Notes: generated by a model not told the origin, from the sequence alone. Counted from the stretch's first letter, positions 1 to 7,082 are shown. The stretch: DNA of 13,161 nt from Phycisphaeraceae bacterium (GCA_007119405.1 SKPT01000258.1:1-13161); one strand, 5' to 3'. Numbers and translations are program-made.

Positions 1-358
1 CCACAAACCGCAGCCCCTCGCGCACCGTCGTGACCTGGATGTGCCGGCCGTCGATGCCCGGATCCTCCGCCTGCGACTCGTCGACGGGCCCGGCCTGCTG
101 CTGGCGCTGGAGCTCCTCGAGCACCTCGATCAGCGTCAGGCGGGGGTCATCCTCGGTTGGCAGCTTGCCGCCGCCGCCCTTGGACCCGAACGCCTCCTTG
201 ACCGCTTCGACGAAGACGTCGAAGTGGTCCTCGCGCTTGATCTCGGACAGGGCGAAGAGCATGATGAAGAACACCAGCAGCAGGGACATCATGTCGCCGT
301 AGGTCACCACCCACGCCGATGCACCGCCGGACGACTTTTTCCTGCCTTTGCGAGCCAT
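1..358 (-). CDS. motB: MotB, flagellar stator protein, N-terminal part (cut by window edge)
   Basis: MotB anchors the stator to peptidoglycan and carries the ion-binding aspartate of the MotA/MotB channel in the inner membrane. I translated 119 codons from the ATG at 358 without a stop to the left edge, so the C-terminal OmpA-like peptidoglycan-binding domain is missing. The protein starts with a basic stretch (MARKGRKKSSGG), then a single transmembrane helix at about residues 16-36 containing DMMSLLLVFFIML. Asp22 in TYGDMM is the expected channel aspartate. A charged linker and a glycine run (about 62-65) follow. The last visible residues (HIQVTTVREGLRFV) look like the start of the periplasmic region before the OmpA fold. 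It starts 29 bp after the motA stop, as expected for a motAB pair. The ribosome site is weak. Whether it uses protons or sodium cannot be told from this part. Confidence 0.93.
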   Translation of the reverse strand, partial: MARKGRKKSSGGASAWVVTYGDMMSLLLVFFIMLFALSEIKREDHFDVFVEAVKEAFGSKGGGGKLPTEDDPRLTLIEVLEELQRQQQAGPVDESQAEDPGIDGRHIQVTTVREGLRFV

Positions 359-387
359 GATCGTCGTTCATCGCGGGCAAGGGCGGG

Positions 388-1164
388 TCAGGCCGCCTCC
401 TGATCCTCCTCGGCGCTGCGCTGGCCCGGGGGCAGGAAGGTGCGCAGCTTCTGCTCGACGATGCGGGGGTTGTCCCCGCTCTGGATCGCCATGACGCCCT
501 TGATGATGATCGTCTTGTAGAGCACCTCCTCCGCCGAGCGCTGTTCAAGCCGGTCCGCCAGGGGCAGGGCGATGGCGTTGGCGATGATCACGCCGTAGAG
601 CGTCGTCAGGATCGCCACCGCCATGCCCGGGCCCAGCTTGGACGGATCGTCAAGGTTCACCAGCATGATGACCAGTCCGATAAGCGTGCCGATCATGCCG
701 AAGCTCGGGGCGTACCGGCCCAGGGCTTCGAGCATGCCCCGGCCGGCCTCGTGGCGCTCGACGAGGTTCTCCAGCTCCGTGTCCATGATCTGCTCGATCA
801 GCTCCGGGTCCGTGCCGTCGACGGCCATCTGGATCCCGCGGACGATGAACGCGTCCTCGATCTCCTTGGTCGTGTTCTCCAGGCTCAGGATGCCGTCGCG
901 TCGGGCGATCTCGGCGTAGGAGACGAGGTCCTCGATGAGCTTGTCCACGGGCTTGGACTGCGAGAAGAAGGCCTTGCGGATCACCCCGCCGAAGCGCTTG
1001 ACGTTGCGCATCGGGAAGGCGAAGAACAGCACCGTGCTCGACGCCCCGATCACCAGCAGCACGCCGGGCAGGTTCACGAACGCGTGCGGCTCGCCGCCGG
1101 CCAACAGCGTCCAGATGATCAGCACCCACGTGCCGATGAAGCCAAAGAGTATCCCCAGGTCCAT
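388..1164 (-). CDS. motA: MotA, flagellar stator channel protein
   Basis: MotA is the multi-helix stator subunit that couples ion flow to torque on FliG. The 258-residue product has four hydrophobic segments at about residues 3-22, 32-52, 153-171 and 180-202. It keeps the family hallmarks: the cytoplasmic motif AEIARRDGILSLE (about 84-96), PSFGMIGTLIGLVIMLVNL in helix 3 with Pro153, and AILTTLYGVIIANAIALPLAD in helix 4 with Pro201. The length is normal for the short MotA/PomA type. The ATG at 1164 starts directly with the first membrane helix. It lies 387 bp downstream of flbD, separated by a large inverted repeat and a sigma-28-like sequence, so it may head its own motAB transcript. Confidence 0.96.
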   Translation of the reverse strand: MDLGILFGFIGTWVLIIWTLLAGGEPHAFVNLPGVLLVIGASSTVLFFAFPMRNVKRFGGVIRKAFFSQSKPVDKLIEDLVSYAEIARRDGILSLENTTKEIEDAFIVRGIQMAVDGTDPELIEQIMDTELENLVERHEAGRGMLEALGRYAPSFGMIGTLIGLVIMLVNLDDPSKLGPGMAVAILTTLYGVIIANAIALPLADRLEQRSAEEVLYKTIIIKGVMAIQSGDNPRIVEQKLRTFLPPGQRSAEEDQEAA

Positions 1165-1206
1165 GACGTACCCCGAGCGCGGCGGATCGAACTCTCCAAT
1201 AACGAT

Positions 1207-1234
1207 TTATCGGTTTGCGCCGGTCGAAGCTTTT
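1207..1234 (-). promoter_or_regulatory. Candidate sigma-28 (FliA-type) promoter for motAB
   Basis: Read on the minus strand, AAAAGCTT (1234-1227) and ACCGATAA (1214-1207) are separated by 12 bp. The sigma-28 consensus is TAAAGTTT, 11 bp, GCCGATAA, so the boxes match at 6 of 8 and 7 of 8 positions with a spacer one base long. The site ends about 43 bp before the motA ATG, a suitable distance. In many bacteria motAB are late, sigma-28-dependent genes. This is a pattern match in one place only, and the same words could occur by chance. Confidence 0.35.
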
Positions 1235-1376
1235 AAGAAGTGCGGACGGTGAACAAAAGCGCGGCGCGTCGGCTTGCCCAATCGTTGTCTTTGTCCTGAT
1301 CCACACCACCGCGCCCAATTCCGGGCTCGGTCGGGAAACGTGCTGGACGGGTGCCCGCGGCGGCGTGAGCTTCGGT

Positions 1377-1466
1377 GTAGGGTGGGTAGAGCGAAGCGAA
1401 ACCCACCAGTCTTGTTGTGGATCCACGAGCCTCGTGGTGGGTTTCGCTGCGCTCTACCCACCCTAC
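1377..1466. repeat. Large REP-like inverted repeat between flbD and motA
   Basis: Two 32-bp arms, 1377-1408 and 1435-1466, are reverse complements at 31 of 32 positions. They begin GTAGGGTGGGTAGAGCG on the left and end with its complement on the right. The 26-bp loop overlaps a second small palindrome (CCACGAG at 1423-1429 and CTCGTGG at 1431-1437). This resembles the GTAGGGTGGG...CCCACC family of dispersed palindromes found in many GC-rich bacteria, often mis-annotated as short proteins. In RNA it would fold into a very stable hairpin that could stop or attenuate read-through from flbD into motA, or protect the upstream message. The rest of the 387-bp gap (1165-1551) shows no credible gene, only the promoter-like site at 1207-1234. 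Confidence 0.85.
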
Positions 1467-1551
1467 ATCAGCGCCACCGCGGAGAAGGTTCACGGGGCCA
1501 AGCGGCCCCCGTCTTCCGACGCAGCCCAGGATGCGCGGGAGGGAGCGCCGT

Positions 1552-1749
1552 TCAATCCATCGGCATCATGCGTCGCAGGCTCTGGCCGTACTCCACGACC
1601 AGCTCGACGATGCGATCCATCGGTTCCTGGACGAGGATGTGATCGCCGTTGACCAGCGTGATGGTGGTGTCGGGGTTGGCCTCGACCGTGCGGATGAGCT
1701 CGGCGTTGACCACGATGCGCTTGCCGTTGAGTCGGTGAACACTGATCAT
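1552..1749 (-). CDS. flbD: FlbD/SwrD family small flagellar protein
   Basis: The 65-residue product is a recognisable member of the FlbD family (SwrD in Bacillus). These are small proteins encoded next to hook or motor genes and linked to motor power in Bacillus. The family pattern is clear: ISVHRLNGKRIVVNAELI at 2-19, TVEANPDTTITLVNG at 21-35, and VQEPMDRIVELVVEY at 40-54. I chose the ATG at 1749, because family members begin at this MI-x-V-x-RLNG motif. An extension to 1773 would add eight residues without family support. It lies 131 bp after flgE and before motA, the same position as in spirochaete operons. No strong ribosome site is visible. Confidence 0.93.
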   Translation of the reverse strand: MISVHRLNGKRIVVNAELIRTVEANPDTTITLVNGDHILVQEPMDRIVELVVEYGQSLRRMMPMD

Positions 1750-1758
1750 GGCGATTGG

Positions 1759-1876
1759 ACCACAAGTGAACACGGATCAACACGGATCGAAGGCCGGAGC
1801 CGGGGAAGCGGCCGTTCGCCGCCTCGACGGCCACACCGGGCGCCCGAGGCCCCGCAATGTGTGTTCATCCGTGGCT
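1759..1876. repeat. Short inverted repeat pair in the flbD-flgE junction
   Basis: On the plus strand 1759-1790 carries a CACGGATCAA-type tract (two tandem copies of AACACGGATC). At 1860-1876 is TGTGTTCATCCGTGGCT, whose reverse complement AGCCACGGATGAACACA overlaps the same dispersed phrase. The directly comparable cores (CCACAAGTGAACAC and CCACGGATGAACAC) agree at 11 of 14 positions in opposite orientation. The right arm lies four bases after the flgE stop codon. Between the arms a hairpin with stem GGCCGT/ACGGCC (1810-1832) is possible. No T-run follows it, so I do not call a terminator. Confidence 0.55.
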
Positions 1877-1880
1877 ATTC

Positions 1881-3584
1881 TTATCGGCCGATGTTCATCA
1901 GCTCCTGAAGCAGGCGGTCGCTGGTGGTCAGCACGCGGGAGTTGGCGCTGAAGCCTGTGGTGGCCCGGACCATGTCGATGAACTCGTGGGCCAGGTCGAC
2001 GTTGGACATTTCCAGCGCGCGTCCGATAAGCCGACCCGTGCCGCCGGTGCCCGGGTTGCTGATGCCCGCGGCCCCGCTGTTGGCGGTGGCGCGGTAGAGG
2101 TTGCCGCCGACCTCTTCCAGCCCCTGGTTGTTGGTGAACGTCGCCATCGCCACCTGGCCCAGGTTCCGCCTCAGGCCGTTGGAGAAGATGCCGTTGATCA
2201 CGCCGTCCTGGCCGATGTCGAAGTCGGTCAGCGTGCCCAGCGCCGAGCCGTCGCGATCGATCGACGCCACCTCGCTCTGCGTGCCCGCCAGGGCCGAGAG
2301 ATTCTGGTTGTCGCCAGTGAAGTTGAGGTTGATCGCCTGCGGTGTGGCGGCCCCCGTGCCGTCGCGGAGGATGTTGAAGCTCTCCTGCGTCGCGCCGACG
2401 AACGCCCCCTGGTTGTTGAACGTCATCAGCCCCGAGCCCATGTGCCGGCTGAGCGCCTGGTGATCGTCGCTCTGGACGTGGTAACGCCAGGTCGTGCCCG
2501 CGTTGTCCTTGGCCTCGAACGCGATCGTCAGATCCAGCATCATCTCGTTGCCCAGGCTGTCGTAGGCGATGAAGCTGGTGCGCACCGACTCGCCCACGGC
2601 CTCGGCCTGCTCGGCAAAGGCCAGGGGCATGCTCGGCACGTCGTCCGCGTTGACCACCAGGTCCGCGTCGCGCAGGCGCAGGCGGTTCGCGGTGCCGGCG
2701 TTGCCTTCGATCTGGATCACCCCGTCGTCGATGCTTACCCCGCCGTCAATGTCGTCGGCGATGCCCAGCGCGTCGTTGATGAACTGCATGAGCTCGTTCA
2801 ACGTCGTGCCGAAGGCGTGGCTGTCGGTGGTGTTGGCGTTGTTGACCTCGAAGGTGCGGTCCGGCAGCGCGGCCCCGCCGCGCATCGCACCGCTGATCGT
2901 GATGACGTCGCCGAGGTCGAACAGCGAATCGCCGGCGCCGTTGAACACGTCGACGAGGTCGGTGGTCCCGTCGGCGAAGACGGTGGCGCCCGGGTCGGCG
3001 AAGAGGGTGTTGGTCGTCAGCAGCGTGCCCTGCGTCGCCAGGTCGCCGGCGGCGTTGAGGTTGCCGGCGAAGCGCACGTTCTCGGTCGCCTCGGCGATGG
3101 TCAGCGCGCCGACGGGGATGTTCAGCGTCTCGAGCTGGCCCTGTTCGATCTGGAAGCCTTCGTCGGCGGTCCAGCCCTGGACGAGGGCCCCGTTGGGGTT
3201 GACCAGGTTGAAATCGCTGTCGAGGCTGAAGTTGCCCGCGCGCGTGTAGCGCTGCTCGCCGCCGGCGTTGACCACGAAGAACCCGTTGCCCTCGACGGCC
3301 ATGTCCGTGCTTTTGCCGGTCGAGCCCAGCGCCCCGTCGGTGAAGTCGCGTACGGCCTCGACGCGCGTGCCCAGGCCCACCTGCGTCGGGTTCGACCCGC
3401 CCCACTCGTCGCTCGGCGCCGTGCCCGAGGCCAGTGTCTGGGAGATGAGCGTCTCGAACTCGGCGCGGCTGCGCTTGAAGCCCGTGGTGTTGACGTTGGC
3501 GATGTTGTTGCCCGTCACCGAGAGCATCGTCGAGTGCGCCTTGAGCCCCGTCAGCCCGGTGTACAGTGCCGTGTTCAGGCCCAT
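1881..3584 (-). CDS. flgE: FlgE, flagellar hook protein
   Basis: FlgE polymerises outside the cell into the curved hook joining rod and filament. The 567-residue protein has both conserved ends of the axial family. The N-terminal rod/hook motif is GNNIANVNTTGFKRSR at 25-40, followed by the VEGNGFFVV motif at about 97-105. The C-terminal helix has SNVDLAHEFIDMVRATTGFS at 527-546, ending in LLQELMNIGR. It is longer than the roughly 400-residue enterobacterial hook protein, the extra length lying in the surface-exposed middle. A segment at about 245-275 (TFEVN...GTTLNELMQFINDALGI) resembles the short repeats of hook and flagellin outer domains. The start at 3584 is fixed by AAAGGAGG five bases upstream. 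It follows the small 3603-3875 gene by 18 bp. The stop TAA abuts a repeat. Confidence 0.97.
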   Translation of the reverse strand: MGLNTALYTGLTGLKAHSTMLSVTGNNIANVNTTGFKRSRAEFETLISQTLASGTAPSDEWGGSNPTQVGLGTRVEAVRDFTDGALGSTGKSTDMAVEGNGFFVVNAGGEQRYTRAGNFSLDSDFNLVNPNGALVQGWTADEGFQIEQGQLETLNIPVGALTIAEATENVRFAGNLNAAGDLATQGTLLTTNTLFADPGATVFADGTTDLVDVFNGAGDSLFDLGDVITISGAMRGGAALPDRTFEVNNANTTDSHAFGTTLNELMQFINDALGIADDIDGGVSIDDGVIQIEGNAGTANRLRLRDADLVVNADDVPSMPLAFAEQAEAVGESVRTSFIAYDSLGNEMMLDLTIAFEAKDNAGTTWRYHVQSDDHQALSRHMGSGLMTFNNQGAFVGATQESFNILRDGTGAATPQAINLNFTGDNQNLSALAGTQSEVASIDRDGSALGTLTDFDIGQDGVINGIFSNGLRRNLGQVAMATFTNNQGLEEVGGNLYRATANSGAAGISNPGTGGTGRLIGRALEMSNVDLAHEFIDMVRATTGFSANSRVLTTSDRLLQELMNIGR

Positions 3585-3602
3585 GCCGGCCTCCTTTGAG
3601 GG

Positions 3603-3875
3603 TTAACGATGATGACCCGGCTCGCGCAGGGCTCGCAGCGACGCATTCTCGATCGCCTCGTAGCCGGCCAGCGCGGCCAGGGGATGTTCCTTCACCTGCG
3701 ACGACCCGGCCGACGGCCTGGCCTGACCCGGCTGCGGCGATGCCGCCTCGGCCAGCAGCGCGTCGAAGTCGCGCTGCTCGATCGGCGGCGCGGCCGCCTT
3801 CGCCGGCGCGGGCGTACCGGCCGGCCTGACCGCCGGCTCGAGCATCCGCAGCAGAATGTCCGGGTCAGCCGTCAT
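3603..3875 (-). CDS. Unrecognised 90-residue protein between flgD and flgE
   Basis: I do not recognise this protein. It is read from the ATG at 3875, 31 bp after flgD, and ends 18 bp before flgE, so it fits tightly into the operon. A start at 3932 would run back over the flgD stop and add a basic, unlikely leader. The middle is rich in Pro and Ala (residues 15-32). Two patches look structured: DFDALLAEA at 36-44 and HPLAALAGYEAIENASLRAL at 64-83, both plausible short helices. There is no signal peptide, membrane segment or cysteine. Bacillus-type operons carry a small flagellar operon protein (TIGR02530 type) at exactly this position, but its C-terminal SxHAxxRxxxR core is absent here, so homology is unproven. 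A secreted or cytoplasmic hook-assembly accessory role is only a guess from position. Confidence 0.65.
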   Translation of the reverse strand: MTADPDILLRMLEPAVRPAGTPAPAKAAAPPIEQRDFDALLAEAASPQPGQARPSAGSSQVKEHPLAALAGYEAIENASLRALREPGHHR

Positions 3876-3906
3876 GGTTACGCTTTTCGCACACCCGTGG
3901 CGCCCG

Positions 3907-4362
3907 TCACTTGACCGCCTGCGTCGGCTCACCGGGCTGCATCACGCGCTCCACCCGGCTCATCGGCAGGCTCTTGCCCGTGTCCAGCTCCAGCAACGCC
4001 CGCCCTTCCACCACGCGCACGGCCGTGACGATCCCGCTGACGCGGTCGTTGCTCTCGCTCAGGCCCTCCACCATCCGGCCGATCATCCCCCCGGCCTGGG
4101 TCAGCTCGTTCTGCAACACCAGGTCCTTGAGCTGCTCCTGCAACGTCATCTGGCTCTCGATGTTGCGCAGACTCGAGATCTGCTCGAGTATCTGCGACGA
4201 GTCGGTCGGCTCGAACGGATCCTGCGTCGTCAGCTCGGTCGTCAACACGCGGACGAAATCCGCCGAGCTCATGTCGGCGAAAGGGTTGCGGCCGTCGACC
4301 TGGCTGTGCGCCGGCGGGCGGTTCTGCGCCCCGGCTGCTGCGCTGCTCATGAATGCGGTCAT
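3907..4362 (-). CDS. flgD: FlgD, hook cap / hook assembly scaffold (short form)
   Basis: FlgD sits at the tip of the growing hook and guides FlgE insertion. The 151-residue product has the conserved N-terminal FlgD region: a flexible leader, then ADFVRVLTTELTTQDPFEPTDSSQ at about 34-57, with the family's L.TEL..QDP.EP..S pattern, then the long helix ILEQISSLRNIESQMTLQEQL to about 78. The remainder (GGMIGRMVEGL and the following strands) corresponds to the small SH3/Tudor-like part. There is no room for the Ig-like domain of enterobacterial FlgD (about 230 residues). Short FlgDs of this size are known, for example in Bacillus. The ATG at 4362 has GGAG about eight bases upstream. An in-frame ATG four codons later is also possible. 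It starts 42 bp after fliK. Confidence 0.9.
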   Translation of the reverse strand: MTAFMSSAAAGAQNRPPAHSQVDGRNPFADMSSADFVRVLTTELTTQDPFEPTDSSQILEQISSLRNIESQMTLQEQLKDLVLQNELTQAGGMIGRMVEGLSESNDRVSGIVTAVRVVEGRALLELDTGKSLPMSRVERVMQPGEPTQAVK

Positions 4363-4404
4363 GGTGTGGTCTCCATCCGTCTCGCCGCGCGGGCGAGGTG
4401 TGTG

Positions 4405-5592
4405 TCAAGCCTGCTCATCGAGCAGCTCGTCGAAGCGATCGCCACCCTCCGCGTGGCGGTCGCCCTGGTTGGGCTGCTCGCGTCGATGCGACGATTGTCC
4501 GTGGTGCTCGCCGCGGCTGCGGCCGTCGTGCGGCGACTGCTCCGACTGCGCCTGGGCCTGGTTGGAGCCGGCCTGCGACTGCACGCCGAGGCGTTCGACC
4601 TGCAAGCCCTGCGCCTCGAGGCCGTGACGCAACTGCGCGAGCTGCTGCTGGAGCATGTTCCGCGCCGCATCGTTCTGCGTGTGCAGTTGGGCCGCGACGC
4701 GCGAGCCGGTGACCGTCAGCTCGATGCGCACCGTGCCCAGCTCCGGCGGGGTCAGGCGCAGCGTCACCGCGCCGCCGTTGTGCTGAATCGCCGCTTGCAG
4801 CCCGCGCGCCAGGCGCGCGGCGTTGAGGTTCTCCGCCTCGGGCGTCGCCGGCGGCGGGCTGAGCGTGAACGACTGGGCCTGGCCCTGCGTCTGGCCCTGG
4901 TTGCTCTGCGTCGGCGCCCCGTCCGCGGTGCCGGAGGCGAGCAGGTTCGCGAGCGCGGTGCTCGCCTGGCCGCCCGGCTCGACCGTCGCCTGGCTGGGCA
5001 CCGCCGCCGGCGCGGGCATCGGCCCCGCCAGCCGCGATGCGAGCTTGTCGATCGCCTTGTCCGCGTCGGCCGCCTTGTCCGATGTTTCGCCCGCGGCCGT
5101 GGGCGCAAGCGGCCACGCCTCGTCAGGCCGCATCACGTGGACAGGCTGGCCCGGCTTCATGTCCGGCGTCTCGCGGTCAACGGCCCCGCCGCGCAGCTCG
5201 CCCCGCTCCAGCAGCTTCGCCAACGCCTCGGACACCTGCGGCCCCGGCGGCCGCTTGGGCAGCTCCTCATCAATGGCAACGATTGCTTCGCCGCTGACCC
5301 GGCCCTGGACGAGCTTGTCAGCCGACTCGACATTCCCCGCCTCGGCGTCCGCGTCTCGCTGCGGCGCCCCGGCCTCGACGTCCTCGCCCTTGTCCAGCGC
5401 GTCGCCGGGCTCGAGCTCGTGCTCGCTCGTTGCCTGCTCGCGTCGTTGCGCCGCGGCGGGCGCCGACGGCTCGCCGCGGTTGTGGTGCTGCAGGCTCTGG
5501 CGAAAGTCCTGCGCCGGCTCACGGCGCTGCGGCGCGGAGCGCGACGGCGACGGGGGCGGGGGCGCCTCGAGTTGGGGCATGAGCTCGATCAT
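4405..5592 (-). CDS. fliK: FliK, hook-length control protein
   Basis: FliK is an exported ruler that measures the hook and switches export from hook to filament subunits through FlhB. The 395-residue product shows the typical layout. A long, low-complexity region rich in Pro, Ala, Gln and Glu (1-255) precedes the compact C-terminal Flg_hook domain at about 258-338. That domain carries VTLRLTPPELGTVRIEL at 276-292, the signature LxPPELGxVxV motif, then the helix DAARNMLQQQLAQLRHGLEAQGL. A hydrophilic tail rich in His, Gln and Ser follows. The N-terminal region diverges freely in this family, so identity rests on the C-terminal domain and position. The start ATG overlaps the stop of the upstream motE-like gene by four bases, implying translational coupling. 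Confidence 0.92.
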   Translation of the reverse strand: MIELMPQLEAPPPPSPSRSAPQRREPAQDFRQSLQHHNRGEPSAPAAAQRREQATSEHELEPGDALDKGEDVEAGAPQRDADAEAGNVESADKLVQGRVSGEAIVAIDEELPKRPPGPQVSEALAKLLERGELRGGAVDRETPDMKPGQPVHVMRPDEAWPLAPTAAGETSDKAADADKAIDKLASRLAGPMPAPAAVPSQATVEPGGQASTALANLLASGTADGAPTQSNQGQTQGQAQSFTLSPPPATPEAENLNAARLARGLQAAIQHNGGAVTLRLTPPELGTVRIELTVTGSRVAAQLHTQNDAARNMLQQQLAQLRHGLEAQGLQVERLGVQSQAGSNQAQAQSEQSPHDGRSRGEHHGQSSHRREQPNQGDRHAEGGDRFDELLDEQA

Positions 5593-6317
5593 GTTCCGTT
5601 GTCCTCGCCGTCGCCCGCGAGCGCCTCCAGCGGCTCGATGCCGCGCTGACGCAATCGCTCGATCAGCTCCGTCGCCTGGCCGATCTCCTGCTCATCGTCC
5701 TGGAACTGCTGGAGCACGCGCCCGGCCAGCCGCGGCTGCATGGTCGCCAGGTAATCCACCACCTGCCGCGTCTCGCCCTCCTGCATGAGCTGCTGAAACA
5801 TCTGCTTGGCTTGCGCCGGGCGCAGGCGCTCGTACATGTCCACCGCCTGGAGGAAGTCGGCGTCCTCGCGCATCTGACGCTCGCGCTCGACCGCCTCCTG
5901 GAACGCCTGCCGGTCCGCCTCGAGCTGCGCCCGCTGGGCGTCGAGCAGGTCCTGGGCCCGCTCGATCTGTCGGCGCAGGTCGGCCGTCTCGCGCTGCACG
6001 CGCTCCAGGCGATGCTGGCTCAGCTCGTCCGTGCGCTGGACCACGTCAAGGCGCTGGGTCAACGTGCGAGGCCCCTGGGACACGCTCTCAAGGTACGCCT
6101 GCTGCTGGGCCTCGGCCTGTTGCTGGGCCGCGATGCGCTCCGCCTCGGCGCGGGCCTCGTCCTCCTCGGCCAGCGTCATCGAGAACATCTCGATGACGCG
6201 CTGCACGCGCTCCCGGCTGAGCCGATCCGTCGCCGCCAGCCACCCCACGAAGCCCGCGCCGGCGAGCACGTGCAGCAGCAGCAGGATCAGGATCGCCGTG
6301 GCCGCGGCTCGCATCAT
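5589..6317 (-). CDS. MotE/FlbB-like membrane coiled-coil protein
   Basis: The 242-residue protein has one N-terminal membrane helix (about 5-28), then a long coiled coil rich in Gln, Glu and Arg (about 50-152). The C-terminal helical domain (about 153-225) contains DFLQAVDMYERLRPAQAKQ and DYLATMQPRLAGRVLQQF, the pattern of the MgtE-N/MotE-type domain. Genes of this kind sit between fliJ and fliK in many bacteria (ylxF in Bacillus, flbB in Borrelia, where FlbB is a periplasmic stator-collar protein; MotE in alphaproteobacteria is a MotC chaperone). Its likely place is anchored in the inner membrane with the coiled coil in the periplasm, helping stator assembly, but the exact role cannot be read here. 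It overlaps fliJ and fliK by 4 bp each. Confidence 0.82.
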   Translation of the reverse strand: MMRAAATAILILLLLHVLAGAGFVGWLAATDRLSRERVQRVIEMFSMTLAEEDEARAEAERIAAQQQAEAQQQAYLESVSQGPRTLTQRLDVVQRTDELSQHRLERVQRETADLRRQIERAQDLLDAQRAQLEADRQAFQEAVERERQMREDADFLQAVDMYERLRPAQAKQMFQQLMQEGETRQVVDYLATMQPRLAGRVLQQFQDDEQEIGQATELIERLRQRGIEPLEALAGDGEDNGT

Positions 6318-6772
6318 CGCATCGCCTCCGCTTCACGCCGGGCGTAGCGCTGCGTCGCCAGCTCGTCCAGCTCGCGCTGCTCGCGCCGCTGCTGCTCGGC
6401 CAGCCAGGCGGCGTGGTGGCGATCGCGCAGCATCTGCATCGCCTTGCGCTGCCGCGACGCCTCGACCAGCCGCTGCCGCGCCGCTTCGACGTCGCGCTGA
6501 AGCGCCGCCAGTTGGCCGACGAGCTGCTGCGCGTGCAGTGTCGTGTGGTTGCTGTAGCGCGCAAAGCCGGCGACACGTTCCAGGTCCACCTTCCCCACCA
6601 GGGCGTCGCCGAGCTGTCGCTTGGAGCCGCGGAGGTCGGCCTGGATCGACGCCAGGCGGTCGCGCAGCGCCCGATCGCGGTGCAGCCACTGCGCCAGCTC
6701 CCGCCGCGCAGCGTCCTCCGCCCGCTGTCGCTGGGCAAGCACCGCCTCGTATTTGAACCTGAACTTGGCCAT
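6314..6772 (-). CDS. fliJ: FliJ, flagellar export chaperone/ATPase stalk
   Basis: FliJ is a coiled-coil protein that sits in the centre of the FliI ATPase ring and contacts the export gate protein FlhA. The 152-residue product begins KFRFKYEAVLAQRQRAED, which fits the FliJ opening (F.F.ye.VL..R...E), and is otherwise almost entirely long charged helix with many Arg, Gln and Ala, as expected for an antiparallel coiled coil. Length is close to the usual 145-150. Its stop overlaps the start of the motE-like gene (ATGA). It is separated from fliI by 309 bp of repeat-rich DNA, which is unusual because fliI and fliJ are normally adjacent. Confidence 0.88.
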   Translation of the reverse strand: MAKFRFKYEAVLAQRQRAEDAARRELAQWLHRDRALRDRLASIQADLRGSKRQLGDALVGKVDLERVAGFARYSNHTTLHAQQLVGQLAALQRDVEAARQRLVEASRQRKAMQMLRDRHHAAWLAEQQRREQRELDELATQRYARREAEAMR

Positions 6773-6789
6773 GGTCGTCAGACGTTGTT

Positions 6790-7082
6790 AACCACAGAGG
6801 CGCAAAGGACACAGAGAAGAAGTTGAAGAACTTGCATCCGGGTGCCACACAGCACGCCGAAGGCTGCTGTGTGCGAACCCCCCTCGATCACCGCAGCACA
6901 CAGGACCCTTCGGGATCCTGTGTGACACCCAACGCCGCGACCTTCCCGGGATCGGGGTGCCGCTCCCGAGTAAGTTCAAAATGTTCGGTGACACCCGTGC
7001 TACACATGCGGTTTCCCTTGCGAACCATTCACACCACGCATCTATCTCTGGCTTTTTCCGTATTCTCTGTGCCTCTGTGGTT
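6790..7082. repeat. Outer inverted repeat bounding the fliJ-fliI gap
   Basis: The left arm at 6790-6818 begins AACCACAGAGGC and ends ACACAGAGAA. The right arm at 7063-7082 is the inverted form, reading AACCACAGAGGCACAGAGAA on the minus strand. The arms share a perfect 12-base outer end and the CACAGAGAA inner end, with the right arm lacking about 9 internal bases. AACCACAGAGG...CACAGAG is a phrase dispersed in many bacterial genomes. The right arm begins at the last base of the fliI stop codon. The pair encloses most of the 309-bp gap (6773-7081), in which I see no credible gene, only the hairpin pair described separately. Confidence 0.75.
6840..6930. repeat. Pair of inverted palindromic hairpins (REPIN-like) between fliJ and fliI
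   Basis: Hairpin one (6846-6873) has a 9-bp stem CACACAGCA/TGCTGTGTG, one bulged C, a 3-bp stem GCC/GGC and the triloop GAA. Hairpin two (6897-6924) is the same design inverted. On the minus strand it reads CACACAGGA, bulged T, CCC, GAA, GGG, TCCTGTGTG. Both are led by GGGTGYCACACAG when read outside-in (6840 and 6930 ends). The base changes between copies keep pairing inside each hairpin (GCA/TGC against GGA/TCC, GCC/GGC against CCC/GGG). No T-run follows either hairpin. Confidence 0.75.

Noticed and set aside
1377..1466. Classic intrinsic terminator after flbD
   Set aside because: The stem is strong, but neither strand has a T-run directly after it. I list it as a dispersed inverted repeat, possibly attenuating.
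1207..1493. Short open frames on both strands with GWVERSETH or RAQRNPP peptides
   Set aside because: These are translations of the GTAGGGTGGGTAGAGCG palindrome family, well known as spurious proteins.
1881..1888. Perfect sigma-28 -10 word GCCGATAA on the minus strand at the end of flgE
   Set aside because: It is the coding sequence for Gly-Arg-stop (with the preceding base), and no TAAA-like -35 lies 15-16 bases upstream.
6833..6847. Sigma-54-like TGGCAC...TGCA on the minus strand upstream of fliJ
   Set aside because: The GG-to-GC spacing is one base short, which normally abolishes sigma-54 recognition, and it lies within the hairpin repeat.
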